A stretch of 34,178 nt of DNA from Clavulina sp. PMI_390 (lineage: Eukaryota; Basidiomycota; Agaricomycetes; Cantharellales; Hydnaceae): the NCBI GenBank assembly GCA_015039315.1, contig WIDE01000089.1, forward strand, positions 105,667 through 139,844. The letters run 5' to 3'. Below the pieces are notes generated by a model that saw nothing but the letters and a program-made list of their open reading frames with translations, searched no databases and was not told the origin of the DNA. Positions 12,064-24,223 of the stretch are shown here, one piece after another; the first letter of the stretch is position 1, and each line of letters opens with the position of its first letter. Made by a program: the position numbers and the translations under genes.

Positions 12064-15000
12064 TTAGTAAGGGTGCACAAAGATCGTATGGGGGGACAGC
12101 TCGGCGCCTTCACTCTCACTCCCAACCGAATCCGGAAGCAGGATTACGTCCTGACCAACCATAACCACCTGAATTGGCCGGCCAATGTCCTGCGGTTCAG
12201 CCGGACCCCCTCCCCCTGGCGCCGAACCCGGAGCACCGCCAGTAACTCCCTCGCCTTCCGCTGGAAGCTCGGTCCCAGCAAACCCGAGCTGCTTTCTCCT
12301 ATCTACTACGCGGAAATTCGGGAGCTTGACGACTCCCGTCAAGAGAGGCATTAGCCTGTACCGCACCTCCTCCGATGTACCAGGCAGCAAAGTAGTTAGT
12401 CGAGCATGGCGCGGCCCTGCTAGCACAAATGCTTCGGAAGAGTCAACATCCAAGTAAACATCAGCTGTTCGAGAACGTTGACGATTATGAATGACGAGCG
12501 TGAGAGCAAAGGCTTCATGCAACAAAGCAGATGGTGGGCATGATAACAGGGCGATGATGTCCTCCCTAGGAGGATGGAGAGAAGGAATAGAAAGAACGGT
12601 GGTGGCACTGGGAATAGCCGCTGCAGAGGAGGACGACCTTCAGACCACTCGTCAGTACAACGCAAAAGGGTTGAAGATGAATGATCCAAACTCACCTTCG
12701 CCATACAACTTGTATTTGCGCTGGGAAGGTTAAGGAATCTTGGTCAAGATCCTCCGCTGCAGCTTCGCTGATTTCCACTTCAATAGAGAACGAGAAAGAA
12801 TCGTTGGCTTGGAATGCTATACAAAGCGAGAAGAAACAGGTCAGAGACAAAGGGAGATAAAAGGAAGGACAGAGCGCACAGCATGGGAAATCGCCGCTCG
12901 TGGATGATAATGAAGAATGTGCGAGGCGCACCCCTGACACAGCCTATGAGGATGGGGTTAGAATACTGTAGCATTCAGAATCAGACGGAATCCCTTACCT
13001 CAGGCACAAGTTGTAGTGACTCGATTATTGTCTCCCATGGGCCACAGCTCTCGACCTCAACCGCCATCTCAAGCTTATATCTGGGATGGAAAAATTCCTC
13101 ATCAAATCTCCTCATATCAAATAATCCCGGGTCTGATTTTGCTATCCGCGAGTATACGGGTTCCACGGAGAGCTTCAGCGGGGCTGCTGTCTTCACGACA
13201 AGAGTATGAAGCGTTTCGTTAATGTTTTCCACGCCTTCAGGAAGCTCCTCAGAGGAGATTGCCTGCGACTGGATCGAGAAATCGAGTACTCGGTCGCCTG
13301 CAGATCCTGAACTAAGAAGGAATAAGGTTTGGCGAGCATTTTCCCCAGGCTTGAGCCGACCAAAGGAGATGCCTTTGATAAGGCTTGTTGAGGTGGTGTC
13401 ATTCATGGTCATTTCGTTCACTAGAATGAAATATTAGCATTGACAATGCGAGTCAATCCACGTCATTCTAATGGCCGGAATCACCAAACCCATACCTGAT
13501 TCATCTTCTGCCGGCTGCATGAGCACATCTAGGTCTAGCTGTAACTCATTGTCGTCGAGGTTTGTTATCACAACATCAATCGGGTATCGTTCGCCAACAA
13601 AGGCGGGCTGAGCGTGCTCGAGCCGGAAGGAGAATTGATGTGGGCGGAAGACCACGCTAGAAACAGAAGGTATCAATGGTAAGAAAAGGACGGATCCTAT
13701 TTTTGAGTCACGCACGAGCAAAGATATGGCTCAGGACTGGTGATTGGGACAGCCGTGGATGAGGATGACCCAGCCCACTTGGCCACCGCTGTAGAGAGCG
13801 TTTCTCCACTTAATGAAATCGGGATCTCAATTTCCCATTCCCGTTGCTTGACCAAGAGAAGCACTCGAGCAAGCTGTAAAAGCAAGTCATGAGATTTGAT
13901 AGCTATGCGACCTGAAGGAAGCGTGATGCACGAACCTCCAGTCGGCGGGGTGCGTGAGAGACAATGCTTCCAGCAAAGACCTTTGATTTGCCTTCCTCCC
14001 ACCGCAAAGAAGCATCAAGTCCAGTGTCTGAGGCCTCTTCCGAACGCACCGGTGCTACTGATGATTCAAGAACACCGAGTGGGATGACTTCACTATTGGA
14101 TGCCTCATCTGAATGATTGAGTATCGCTGGTGGTTCGTTCTCGTCCCAAAATATCTTTATTGACGATATGGGGAGAGAACGGAGAGACCCTGGCAAGGGG
14201 GTTAGGCAGAGTTGGAATGCTGCTGGTTCATCGACAAAAACTTCGTTCTGCCAAAAGACGACTGAAGCAGTGCCTGGAAGAGCCGATGTCACTACAAGAT
14301 AACGAGAATATTCGAACATACTCACAGATTTGGCTGATGGGAGAATATTCAAGAGCGATAGGTTTTGAGGGACTTGTGGTCTGAGAACACATGCATCAAA
14401 TTTCGTACCCTCAAATGTGGACATGGCAAGGACACACCTTGATGATTTCTACAAGTTCCTCTTCGTATGAAGTTCGATCTTCGGATGACGTGCTCTCTAT
14501 AATCATGAGATTCTTTTAGAACGGTAATAGAAACACTCAATAAATGCCTGATCACCTAGGCCAATCAGCTCTAATAAGAGCGGAACGGTCCCCTCTACAT
14601 CTCCACTTTGCCTGGCACTCTCACACCACATCGACAATGTCGGGTGCAGCATTGCGTCCCATCGCTCTCTCCGAAAGGTTCTCGCAATGCGCTCAAAAAA
14701 TCTGCACCCAGCCACCCAGCAAACAGAAAGCCTGTCAACATACAGTGTGAAACGCAGATGGGAGAGAACGGACTTGACACCAAGATCGTATTTTCCAGCA
14801 TTAAAATAGGTTTCCGCTATCCTGTAAGCCATATGGAACGTGATCCGGTCGCTGGGCGCCTTCTGGGCCTTAAAGATCTCATATGCTTTGCTAAACAACT
14901 TTGTCATGAGTTAGCGATTGATTTCAAGTATTCTCCATCCTTTTTCGAAAAGATTGACTTACCTCTAGTACGATGGCTTGATGATCTATTTTTCGCTCAT

Positions 15001-17025
15001 TCGCGAGCGCAGGAGATGACGACGCTGACGGGTCCTAATAATGGTATAACGGTTCAATTGGCACAAAGCAACACTTAGCAAAAAGCTGGGTATTATTAGA
15101 CATACCTCGTGGGCGGTCGCTTCCAGGTATTTTTGATGTCTTTGTTGGATGCATCTCGCCGCAGCGAAGTAATAATAGCCGGCATGTTGCAGGGAAGCCG
15201 TTGGATTAACGCCGAAAGGGATGTTTGCGTCGATTAATGATGGGCTGGGGCCATGATTGGGCAGCTGGGATCCAGGCGAAGGTCGAGGAGCAAAACCGGT
15301 GATTGGCGGAAGTTCTAACCCAGCCCGAGTCGCATAATCCAGTAACTCCGCAAATAAGCGGTATTGTCTGCCGGCCCAACTCCAGTACTCGAAACTGTCT
15401 TCGCCGATACCCCATGAAAACGAAAGCTCAGACATTCGTCGCATATGGCGATTGAAATGTGCGACGGTGCGGGAGAATTCGCTCTGATACAGGTGCAGTT
15501 TGCAGATCTAAGGAGCAAAGTGGATGAGGGGCGACTTCAAGGAGGAACATTGCCTCAAAATGACCTTGAATGATACCGAGTCAGCAAGTACTCTTGCTTC
15601 GGCCCACCGTTTTGTTCGTGGGGGGAGCATGGAGTTGGAACTGAACATCTCAACCAAAGCCTCCCAGCAGTCTTCATAGTGTCTGACCCGAGATTTTGTT
15701 CATCAGATAGTATCCCCCGCAAAGAAAATGGCTATAACCTTACTTCCGCGCGAGCTCAGGCTCTAGACGAAACTCCGCAAAGGTGGCCATTTTGTACTGT
15801 GATACCGTAAGTCTGCGACACAAGATAAGAGGGTGGTGATCTCATTACCTCATATCGCACTATCCAACCTTCGTTCCTCAACGGTCTCCCAATGATGGGA
15901 CCAGATCCAGGAGGTAGTGGGGTCGCTTGTTGAGGGAACCGATTCTTCTTTTTGCGCACACGCTTCGAGTGTGAGGAATAGTACTCAATCGCAGGCTCCC
16001 AGAGTGCTTCCTGGAGGCTTAGGATCAAGATCGGCAGACAGTTTGAATATGAAGAGTGAGTCAGAGGAAAGAGGATACCACCACCATACCTTTCAATGAA
16101 GTCGTTCAGTTCAGCCGCGCTCAATGGACTCAACACATAAAGCGAAGCACGGGCATCGAGGCCACTCTGCCGTCGGATAAACGATAATCGGGTATCGAGG
16201 TTGGGGTCATCTTGAGAATAGGGTATGAGTTTCAGCGGGAAGAAGCGTGTGCAACAGACGAGTTGACACTAACCAAGCATTCTTCGGCTGGCCATGAGCA
16301 CCACGGTCAACTTCATACCGCGTTCAGCCGTGGTCTTCTTCCTGGCTCCAATCTCTGCAGCTAACTCGGTATCTCGCTTCCGTTCGTCATCTCGATCGCT
16401 GGGGTTCGAGGCCTCCAGGGGGGAAGCAGGGGGTGGTGCTTCCCAGAGCCGCATGAAGAGAAGGAAGACGCATGGAACGAGTTCTATATGTTTGCGTACC
16501 CATATGGGCGCTATCATACCATCTGGATAGAGAGGGGAGGAGGGATTCAGGGGGGATAGAGGCGAGCGCGGGGATTGATTGTGGGTTGATGGGCCGTCGG
16601 CTTGCGAGTTAGCTGAGGTGGGTATAACTTTGCGGGGAGGGAATTTAACGGTCTTGGGGGATATTAATGGTTTACTATTAGTGAGCATTGTATTAATGAA
16701 ACAGAATGATTGTTTGGTTTACCTTATCTACTAGTACAACATTAAAGTGCCGAGATTTGTTCAGGTCCCAAATAGCACCTCGTCTTCGTGACGCAAACGA
16801 GTTTCTCAATCGCGAAGTCAGAACAGCGAATGGATCGCGGCCCTCTATGTTCATGCTCGCCCTTCTCTCATGAGTAGGTGTCGTCGCAGCATCAAGCCCA
16901 TTGGCGTTCCCATTCGCATTCACAGATGGAGTTCCTGGAGGAGGGGAGCCGGCGTTATCCCCGAGCCCGGCGACGAACAAGAGGGGTGCATGCTGTATAA
17001 GGAGCTCGATCGGATACGAGTTCAT
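12064..17025 (-). CDS. TRAPPC11: TRAPP complex subunit 11 (foie gras / gryzun domain protein)
   Basis: This subunit of the TRAPP tethering complex acts in ER-Golgi and Golgi traffic. Nineteen exons: 17025-16723, 16652-16274, 16210-16090, 16017-15849, 15796-15744, 15682-15565, 15507-15106, 15034-14963, 14898-14774, 14701-14556, 14496-14438, 14380-14326, 14273-13912, 13873-13716, 13656-13496, 13420-12999, 12943-12880, 12816-12696 and 12637-12064. They sum exactly to 1287 codons plus stop, which supports the model. The N-terminus MNSYPIELLIQHAPLLFV fits the family start. The foie gras region covers roughly residues 270-650, with markers LQEALWEPAIEYY, SFSWGIGEDSFEYW, LQHAGYYYFAAARC and KFFERIARTFRRERW. 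The C-terminal half is beta-rich gryzun-type, with SVVFRPHQFSF and LMPLLTGVVKLPNFRVVD near the end. The exon 12/13 junction is the weakest: an acceptor 18 nt further upstream is also in frame. The ATG at 17058 would add 11 residues. Confidence 0.9.
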
Positions 17026-17425
17026 CGAGTTTCTCTCAGTGATGCCGATGAACACCAAGCTCAGAGTCGTGAGCGCGCAGCGTTGACGTGTGTTGTATCA
17101 TACGCCTCGAGCCAAATTAACCTATACCGTCGAGAGAGTCTGTGAGGGATGTATTGCAAGCAGCACTAGTGCGAGGGAACGAAAGTAGAATATTTTACAG
17201 CCCATGCATAGGTGCGAGACGAAAGAGGGGGAAAAAAATAGTGGACAGTATAGTTACAGCAAAATGCAGGGGAGTCCAACGTTGTGCTTGTGAGAAACCA
17301 GACAAAATGATCAAGAGGAAATATAAAAGAGAGCAGAAATCAAAATGAGGAGAGTGGATCCAGAGCTTGTAGACAGGGCGGCAGGCCAGCTGATCGCCGA
17401 GCAGATTCGGGTGTCTCTGAAGACG
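17026..17425. other. Intergenic, TRAPPC11 promoter and Bud4-like 3' end
   Basis: 400 nt between two genes read on the same (minus) strand. It holds an A/G-rich stretch on the plus strand near 17220-17345, which is a pyrimidine-rich tract on the transcribed minus strand. No coding content recognised. Confidence 0.5.
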
Positions 17426-20400
17426 TTATTGGGGTTGCGTGAGAGCAAGGTCTTGCTGCCTTTGCCAAACGAGTTCCGCCCAGAGTGGGTTCGGGGGAAT
17501 GCGTCCCATCAGAGCACGGAAGATTTGGAGCCTACGGCGAGAAATAAAGCGGTCAGCTTCTGGTGGTGATACAGTCAAGTCTCAACTAGCAGCATACCAC
17601 TTTGCTTTTTCCGCATCGGTATCAGCGAAGAACTCGATCTCTTCCTCGTCCGCGAACACCAGCCTGAAGGACCGCTCCACCTTGAAGACCGCATCATACG
17701 AGTCGCGGGCCCGTCGACGGACAGTAGCAGAAGTCGAGCCCGCATCGGGCTCGTTATCATCGCAAACGGCAACAACGCGCTTGAGCTCAATAGTGGCGGT
17801 AGCCTTCTTTGTCACGTCATTGAACGCAACGAGCTTGGCGCCGATCACCCGGAACTGCCGGCGACGCCACGACTAGAAACAAGGTGAGGCATTTAGTATT
17901 CGTGGCTCGAGTTGTTCTGATAGTAGAGAGCGAGCGAACCTTGCAATCGCCGCCATTCTGCGTTAGGACACCTTCGTGATACGTGACTTTGTGCCAGTTG
18001 ATGTGCCTCATCCCTCTTAAGCATTCTTCGAGGCTCTGTGGAAGCTGATCCGCAGGGATTCCAGGCAGCGGTGGAAGGCGGAACATCTGAATAGCGAGGT
18101 CTCCAATCTTCCTCATCACCCCAGAGGTCCCAGGTCCTCTACCAGCAGGTCGTTCTTCAACCACGGTCGAGATGAGGTCGATCGTCGTCTCAAGTGGGAC
18201 GGTATCGCAATAGGGAGCCACGTCCCTAAAGGCTAAGAACACTTTCCCGATCGTCCCATCCTCGGGGTCAAGGAACCGTAACAGAGGATCCTCACGCACA
18301 ACAGCTTGTGGTGGGGGAGGAGGAGGCGTGGGTGAAGGAGCACTACGTGGCGGAGGAGTGGAACCTTGGCGAGCCTTCTTTTTCGGGCTGCTGCTCCAGA
18401 AACGGAGAGATGATTTCTCTTTCTGTGGCGGGGGAGTTGGTGTCGAGCGAGGTGGCGGAGGGGTGGGGAGGACAGGTCGAGGTATCACCTTTGGAGCTGG
18501 CTGGAGATGCTTGTCCTTGCGAACCTTCAAAGTTAGAGTGAACTCAAGTTTGTTGTGTTCAATGCTGGTGAAAAGGGGGTGAGCAGTCACTCAAAGACGA
18601 AAGACGAGGTCCAGGACCTACAGTTCGAACTCTTGATCAATGGCGCTATTGGGCTCCAGTTGGCATTCTGGAGTCGTGACGAAGTGGATGCCGTTATTAA
18701 GGGTGCAAGTAAACCATGTAGGTAGGCGAGGGATGGGTACGGTAAAATCCTTGACACCAAGGACTACATGGGGAGCATTATGAAGTCAGTTAATTAACCA
18801 TGACCATGTTAATGAGGACACGAACCTTTGATGAACACCTTTCCGTGTGCCTTCGTCGCTCCTTCCCTTGCGCGATATTCCCTGATCTCCTTTGCATACT
18901 CGTTCTGTGCAAAGAAAGGCAATCGATGAACACAGTGCCTTGCTACAGGTATCCACAACTCACCATATCCGACGGCCGACGAACAGTCCTCCATGCCTTT
19001 CCAGTATCGACGTCTCCAGCAACGCCATGATGGGCTACCTTGGAGTCGTACGAGGCATAGATTGTCTCTGGGCGTTCACGAAGTAGATATTTGCGCTAAA
19101 GTCGCGACAAGCCAGTTAGCTACCACAAGAAGACATACAACGCGAATCAGCAACGTACATCTTTGGAGCCATGCAATGAATCCAATTCCGAGCTAATCGA
19201 TGCACTGAGACTAGGCTCAGCAGCCGCCGAATCGGAGCTCGTAGTCTCGTAACTGAGCGAAGGTTTCACATCAGCTCCTGCAGCCACTCTACGATCCGCT
19301 GCGGCTCTCTGCAGCAGAATATGACATTTTGAAGCTCGATCAGCCAACGCACCATGTACGAAATTCACAAGAGGATGAACTTACCTCGCTCCTCAAGTCG
19401 ATTGCATCCCCTGTGCTGCGACTCCTGCGCCTCTGGGGGCGCGCATTTCTCTCGTCGGGCTCCCCATCATCTTCATCGTCATCACCACCATCTGCTTCTC
19501 GTTTAAGAGCCCTCCTCCGTGCGATGATCGCCTGCTCGTGGGCCTTGATAATATCCCTCCCACTCATCGCAGGCTTGCTCGTAGGCTTGCTCAAAGTGCT
19601 CGACGTCACGGGAGCAGCCGAAACTGACCGCCCTCCGCCTATTGACAACTTTGACATCAAGGAAGGTCTGTGACCCAGGACGCCAGTGGCAAAGTCTCCA
19701 AAGTCACTCTCATCTAGACCAAGATCGAGGCTGAGTTGAGGCTGAGGCGTGGACGGGAGTGCCTTGTCTTTGACAATAGTTGAGGGGGTGGGAGACGCGG
19801 TAGGGCTAGCTTTGGATAGGGAAGAGTTGGATTGCGATCTCGGGAGGCGAGGCTCGATACCGAGGCCCGCATACTTGGCACGCGAAGAGAATGGACTCGG
19901 AACCCCGTTGCCGTTGGTCGTGGGATTGGATGGATGATCGGAGGGTGCAGTAACAGAGACGACGGGACCGGAGGTCGACGAGTGGCCGGACGGAGTATGG
20001 GGTCCTGTATCATCTTCTGTGTCTTCGGTGAAATCAGACGATGTCCGACCTTGGGGCACATCACCATCGCCATCGACATCCAAGTCATTCTCCACATCAA
20101 TGTCGGCCTCCGACGTTGGGTGTGCATTCATGGTCATCTGCATATTACCCAGCAGTGGGGAGGGAGGGCTGACGATAGGAGTGTGCCCAACACCCAGTCC
20201 CTCGCTGACAACAACACTAGAACTCCTCTCCCTCCTGACTGCTGTTCCGCCAGCATCCCGCCGGAATGCCTCTTCTACCTCTTCCTCGTTGATGCGCAAG
20301 CTCGTGTCAATCATGGATGAATTTGCAGTATCATCTCCAAGATCGGCGAAGCTCACATCCCTGCTCTCACCCATACCACCCTGGGATGACACATCGTCCC

Positions 20401-22291
20401 TGAAACCACGCTCAACACCAATCATGAGTTGGTCTAGAACAGAGCGAACGTCGCCCAGATCGACACCAGGCTGATGGAGGTCTAAATCAACAGAGCGAGA
20501 GCGAGCATGGGAATGGGGAGGTGATGTGATATTGGCAGTGGTGACAGGGGGGGTCTCTCGTGCGGGTGATGATTGCCTCGAAGGCACAAAGTCTTCACCG
20601 CCTGACCCGCTCCCAGCATCTACATCGCTATCCAAGTTGGCACTCCTTGTCTTCATGAGACGCTTGCGGACATCATCACGCGTGATACGCGGGCTGGGTC
20701 TGCCGGCACTGTCAAAGCTATCGAAGCTATTCCCAGAACCAGAAGCCTCGAAGGCGTTCTGGCGAACGGGGGATGCGCTTCTAAATGGGCTAGAAGGGCG
20801 ATTCTCGGTGGTAGGAGAGGACGCGAAGGGATCAACTATCGGCCGAGAACGTGGTGGACGATCACGCTCTTTGAATGGCGAGAAGGTGACGGGGAGGGGA
20901 GCTAAAGGCGGAAGAGCACCACTAGGTGACTGAAGCGCTTCGATCTCAGCATCCACCAGGTCAGTAAGGGAGGTAGGAGGGCGCGGGAGGGCTCGAGCGG
21001 GAGATGGTGATGGAGGGCGATTGTCAAAGTTCGGAGTGTGGCGCTGGGGAGTAACTGGCGGTGGGCCAGCAGGTGAAGTTGCGTGAGCGGCACGCATGCG
21101 ATCGACATGGTGCGAGCGACCATATGGAACACCGTCTTGATTATCTTGCTGGAGTGGATTTGACGTCTGAGATGGAGGGGTAGAAGGACGCGAATCGTGC
21201 AGATAGGAAGGATTTGGGCTGGGTGACCCCAGTCCAGCTTCCTCTTCCTCAACAAGAGAGCTAATGAAGCGCCGCTCCCCTTCAGGATCGCTCATGTACG
21301 TATCGTCACGATCACTCGTGGCCGAATCGTATTCATCATCGTCCCGACGACTTGGATCGTAATCCACCTCGTAGTCGCTTCGAAAAACTTCCTCTTCCTC
21401 GTCCCAGTCTTCAAACGACTGAACATCGAATTCGACCACGTCGCAACTCTCATTGAAGGTGACAGTGCGCGCACGGGAACGTCGGGATGATCCTGAGGCA
21501 GAGCGTGGGCCATGTAGGCGGCGAGAAACGAGGTTGGAGCGAGGTGAATCAAAAGTAGACGGAGCACTATAGGGCTGGAGACCAGCACGAGCTGGGGTAG
21601 AGGGTGTATGAGGTGAGTTTGGGACGAAGGTCTCCTCCACTGAGGCGATGCTGGAGCGAGCACTGGAAGGCTGCTTGTTCGCAAGTAGCTCGCCAGTACT
21701 ACCGCTTGCACTAGAGTTTGTGATACCGGAGCCTGACTCCGTCTGGTGACTCCGTGAGCTAAGGTCGGATGAAGCAGACGCCAAGCTCACAGGATCACTG
21801 ACGCTCTGTCGGAATGGGCTCTTGCTCACATACTCGGCGCGTTCGAGGTTGTTAAGGCCTCGGATTTGCCTGCGGCGCGCAACAGCTTCAGGATCTTCCT
21901 CGCCTGGACGTATATTTTCGCCGTCGGGGAACATAGCCTTTCTCCTACGCTCCAAGCTAGCTCTACGCTCTCCACTAACACGTCGAGCAACGACAGTGGG
22001 GATCCTGCTATTTGGTTTGGGCGTCAAGCCCGAGGTAGGCTCAGATGTATCACTAGAGTTCTTGAAGGGGGATTGGGAGACGAGGTTGTTGTTGCGGACA
22101 TGACTGAAGGAGCTCGATGTCCGACGAACGGGGGTTTGGTGAACGATCCTTTTGCTGCCGCCTGGACTACCAGGGGTCCTAGTGGGACTATCGGAGGGCT
22201 TGCTTATACGAAGAGGAGACCATCCTGAGTTGCTGCTGGCGAGAATCGCGGATTTCATTGCATCTCGGGGAGTTGTTGGATGAGCGGCCAT
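17426..22291 (-). CDS. Bud4/anillin-like protein with C-terminal PH domain
   Basis: The family (budding-yeast Bud4, fission-yeast Mid2, animal anillin) scaffolds septins at the bud neck or septum. Exons are 22291-19385, 19308-19159, 19095-18964, 18904-18826, 18763-18622, 18564-17940, 17872-17598 and 17531-17426, giving 1471 aa. The first exon alone codes 969 residues of Ser/Pro/Asp/Glu-rich, probably disordered sequence. Globular sequence begins near residue 1020 (RKYLLRERPETIYASYDSK, GKAWRTVRRPSDM, NEYAKEIREYRAREG), matching the anillin-homology part. A proline-rich insert with PTPPPPP runs sits near 1160-1230. The PH domain spans about 1335-1460 (SWRRRQFRVIGAKLVAFND, then EKAKWLQIFRALMGRIPPNP). 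The short last exon restores the conserved ending PLWAELVWQRQ. The start is the first ATG (MAAHPTTPRDAM); the frame is open further upstream but has no ATG there. Confidence 0.88.
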
Positions 22292-22561
22292 CGCGTTGTT
22301 GTTGAAGGTGTTGTTGGCGGTTGTGGTAGCCGATCGTGGGGCGCCTGCAGGCAAATAAGGTAGAAGATCGTCGGCTTGTGCTGGGCAGAGCCCGAATTTA
22401 TTTGTTGCTTCGCTCCAGGCGCGTGGGGTGTGGTGTTGCGACGAGGCGAAGCGTGTGTGCTTGCGCTTGTTGTGCCTTGTTAGCACGCTCAAATCAACAA
22501 CTGCACACTAGTGCAAACACTACCTATTCATGAAATAGCCACTTGACCGTTTCTTGCTTCA
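22292..22561. promoter_or_regulatory. Divergent promoter between the Bud4-like gene and the Pop3-like gene
   Basis: 270 nt separate the two ATGs of divergent genes, so both core promoters and 5' UTRs must lie here. No TATAAA box is evident on either strand, as is common for housekeeping promoters in fungi. Confidence 0.55.
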
Positions 22562-24003
22562 ATGTCGGCAGCCAAAGTGCATACGCAGGTCTCAAATCGC
22601 GCGAATAAGCCAAAGACTAAAAAAGAGAAGCAGCAAAAAGCCGAGGAGCGCCGACCGCAAGTGGGAGATGAAGGGCGCAAGGCCGTCTTCAAGAGCGTGT
22701 TGGCGAATCCGCTCGATGTGAAGTGGTGGGTAGCATCGCGTGTCCGTTTGATATCCAAACTACGGTCTCAAATTTAATCTTCTGGTCAGGCCCACGATTC
22801 CTCCTAATGTGCAGAACGCATTACTTGCCACTCTGTGCCGAATCCTAGAGGCGTCAGGAATCTCACAATATCATGAAGCCCGAGAGAAAACAAGTCGACG
22901 CCAAAAGAACTCGGACTCTCAGCGCTCCAAAAAGGGACAAGGATCCTCTGACGCCCAGCCTACGACGAGCAAGCGCAAGGCTACAGAAGCGGATACTCAT
23001 GTCCCACCGAAGAAGCGACGACTCGATGATGGGGGATCCATAATAGTGGAGTCTCCCTCGACGGTGCTACCTGGGGCAAATAACCCTTCACGGAACGTGG
23101 CTATGGAACTGGATGATACTTCCAGTGCAGCTGCCCGTCCTCTTGCTCTCTCACATATTGTCTTTGGAATCAACGAAGTGACAAAAAGACTCGAACACCA
23201 AGTCTCCTCCAATCGCAATCTGTCTGTTCAATCCCAGACTCCATCATCTGAAACCGCCTTGAACTACTCTGAGAATACGATGCCCTCTAAGGCAAACACC
23301 AGTCAGGGATCTCCACCTTCTCCACCCATCCGATTCGTGATCGCATGCACCCAGGATGTGGATCCACCTACCATACTCGCCCACTTTCCTCCGCTCGTCG
23401 CAGTCACCAACGCCTCACGGTCGAGGAAGAACCCTGCATTAGACGTCCTCCTGATCCAAATGCCCAAAATGGCAGAGGGCTCACTTACTGAGGCCGTAAA
23501 GTTACGACGGACCGCAGTGCTCGCTCTCGATGTAAGTTTTGTGCTCTTCATTAGTTTCGAGTTTCCTGCCTCGCGGTTTATGGCATCGTAATAATGAGTT
23601 GGTTTTCTCTTTACACCCACAGAATGAATTTCCAGGTATCGAAGCCCTCGATCAATTCATCCCCTCCATCCCCATACTCTCTGCGCCATGGCTCCTCCCA
23701 CCAGTCCCATCGCCGCACTCCTCATCTACGTCCTCAACTCACCGCAATCCTAAAACGGGCATCGCTTCCTCCCACCCAAGCTCACATACTCAGGGATCAT
23801 TACTTGTAGATACGCACGTGAAGCAGCTTCTGACAAGCGCTCCTGCTGACATGCGGGCCGCGAAGGAGAAACGTGCGAAAGGTCGGGAGGAGGCGAAGGC
23901 GCGAGCAAAACTAAAGAAAGCCAGCCCAGGCCGAAAGGCCAATGATAGAACAAAGGCGAGCAACGTGGTCGTCACTACGAAGGAAGCTGGCGAGACAGAG
24001 TAG
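22562..24003 (+). CDS. POP3: RNase P / RNase MRP subunit, Pop3-like
   Basis: Pop3 is a small nuclear protein of RNase P and MRP, acting in tRNA 5' processing and rRNA maturation. Exons are 22562-22725, 22790-23531 and 23623-24003, giving 428 aa. The N-terminal block RKAVFKSVLANPLDVKWP followed by an IPPNVQNALLATLCRIL segment matches the Pop3 start. The C-terminal half (VFGINEVTKRLE, RFVIACTQDVDPPTILAHFP, LKLRR-type VKLRRTAVLALDNEFPG) fits the L7Ae/Rpp38-like part. Between them lies a basic Ser-rich linker with a KKRR nuclear-localisation-like motif. The tail is Lys/Arg/Ala-rich, probably helical and RNA-binding. The first intron uses a gtgggt donor, chosen because only it restores KWPTIPPN in frame. 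The assignment rests on sequence resemblance and is less certain than the other housekeeping genes. Confidence 0.75.
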
Positions 24004-24120
24004 TTCTACCACCCTCCTTGTGACATGGATAACCTATTGCGTTCTTCTACTTAGATTATTCGTCTATTACTTGTACACATACCGACGGATCGAGGAACTC
24101 ATTCGAGTATCAGAACGATA

Positions 24121-24171
24121 TTAAATGAATTCATCTTATCTGGACACGCTTCGCCAAGTGTATTCATTTAA
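24121..24171. repeat. 10-bp perfect inverted repeat in convergent spacer
   Basis: ttaaatgaat at 24121-24130 is the exact reverse complement of attcatttaa at 24162-24171, with a 31-nt loop that itself holds a small acac/gtgt pairing. It sits between the stops of the Pop3-like gene (+) and lipase B (-). A role in 3'-end formation on both strands is possible but unproven. Confidence 0.45.
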
Positions 24172-24223
24172 GGAAGCATAATTAGACCTTTTGGGCTAAC
24201 GACTGCAGCACACGTCGACCTAA

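Noticed and set aside
12530..12640. Alternative acceptor at tgacgag before TRAPPC11 exon 19
   Set aside because: It leads to a stop in the wrong frame; the acceptor after tctgaag restores the frame and the conserved REDIIALLSCPPS segment.
19714..22228. Long frames on both strands overlapping the Bud4-like first exon (up to 162 codons)
   Set aside because: They are shadows of the GC-rich, low-complexity coding exon; the 969-codon frame is joined to a PH domain and is clearly the real one.
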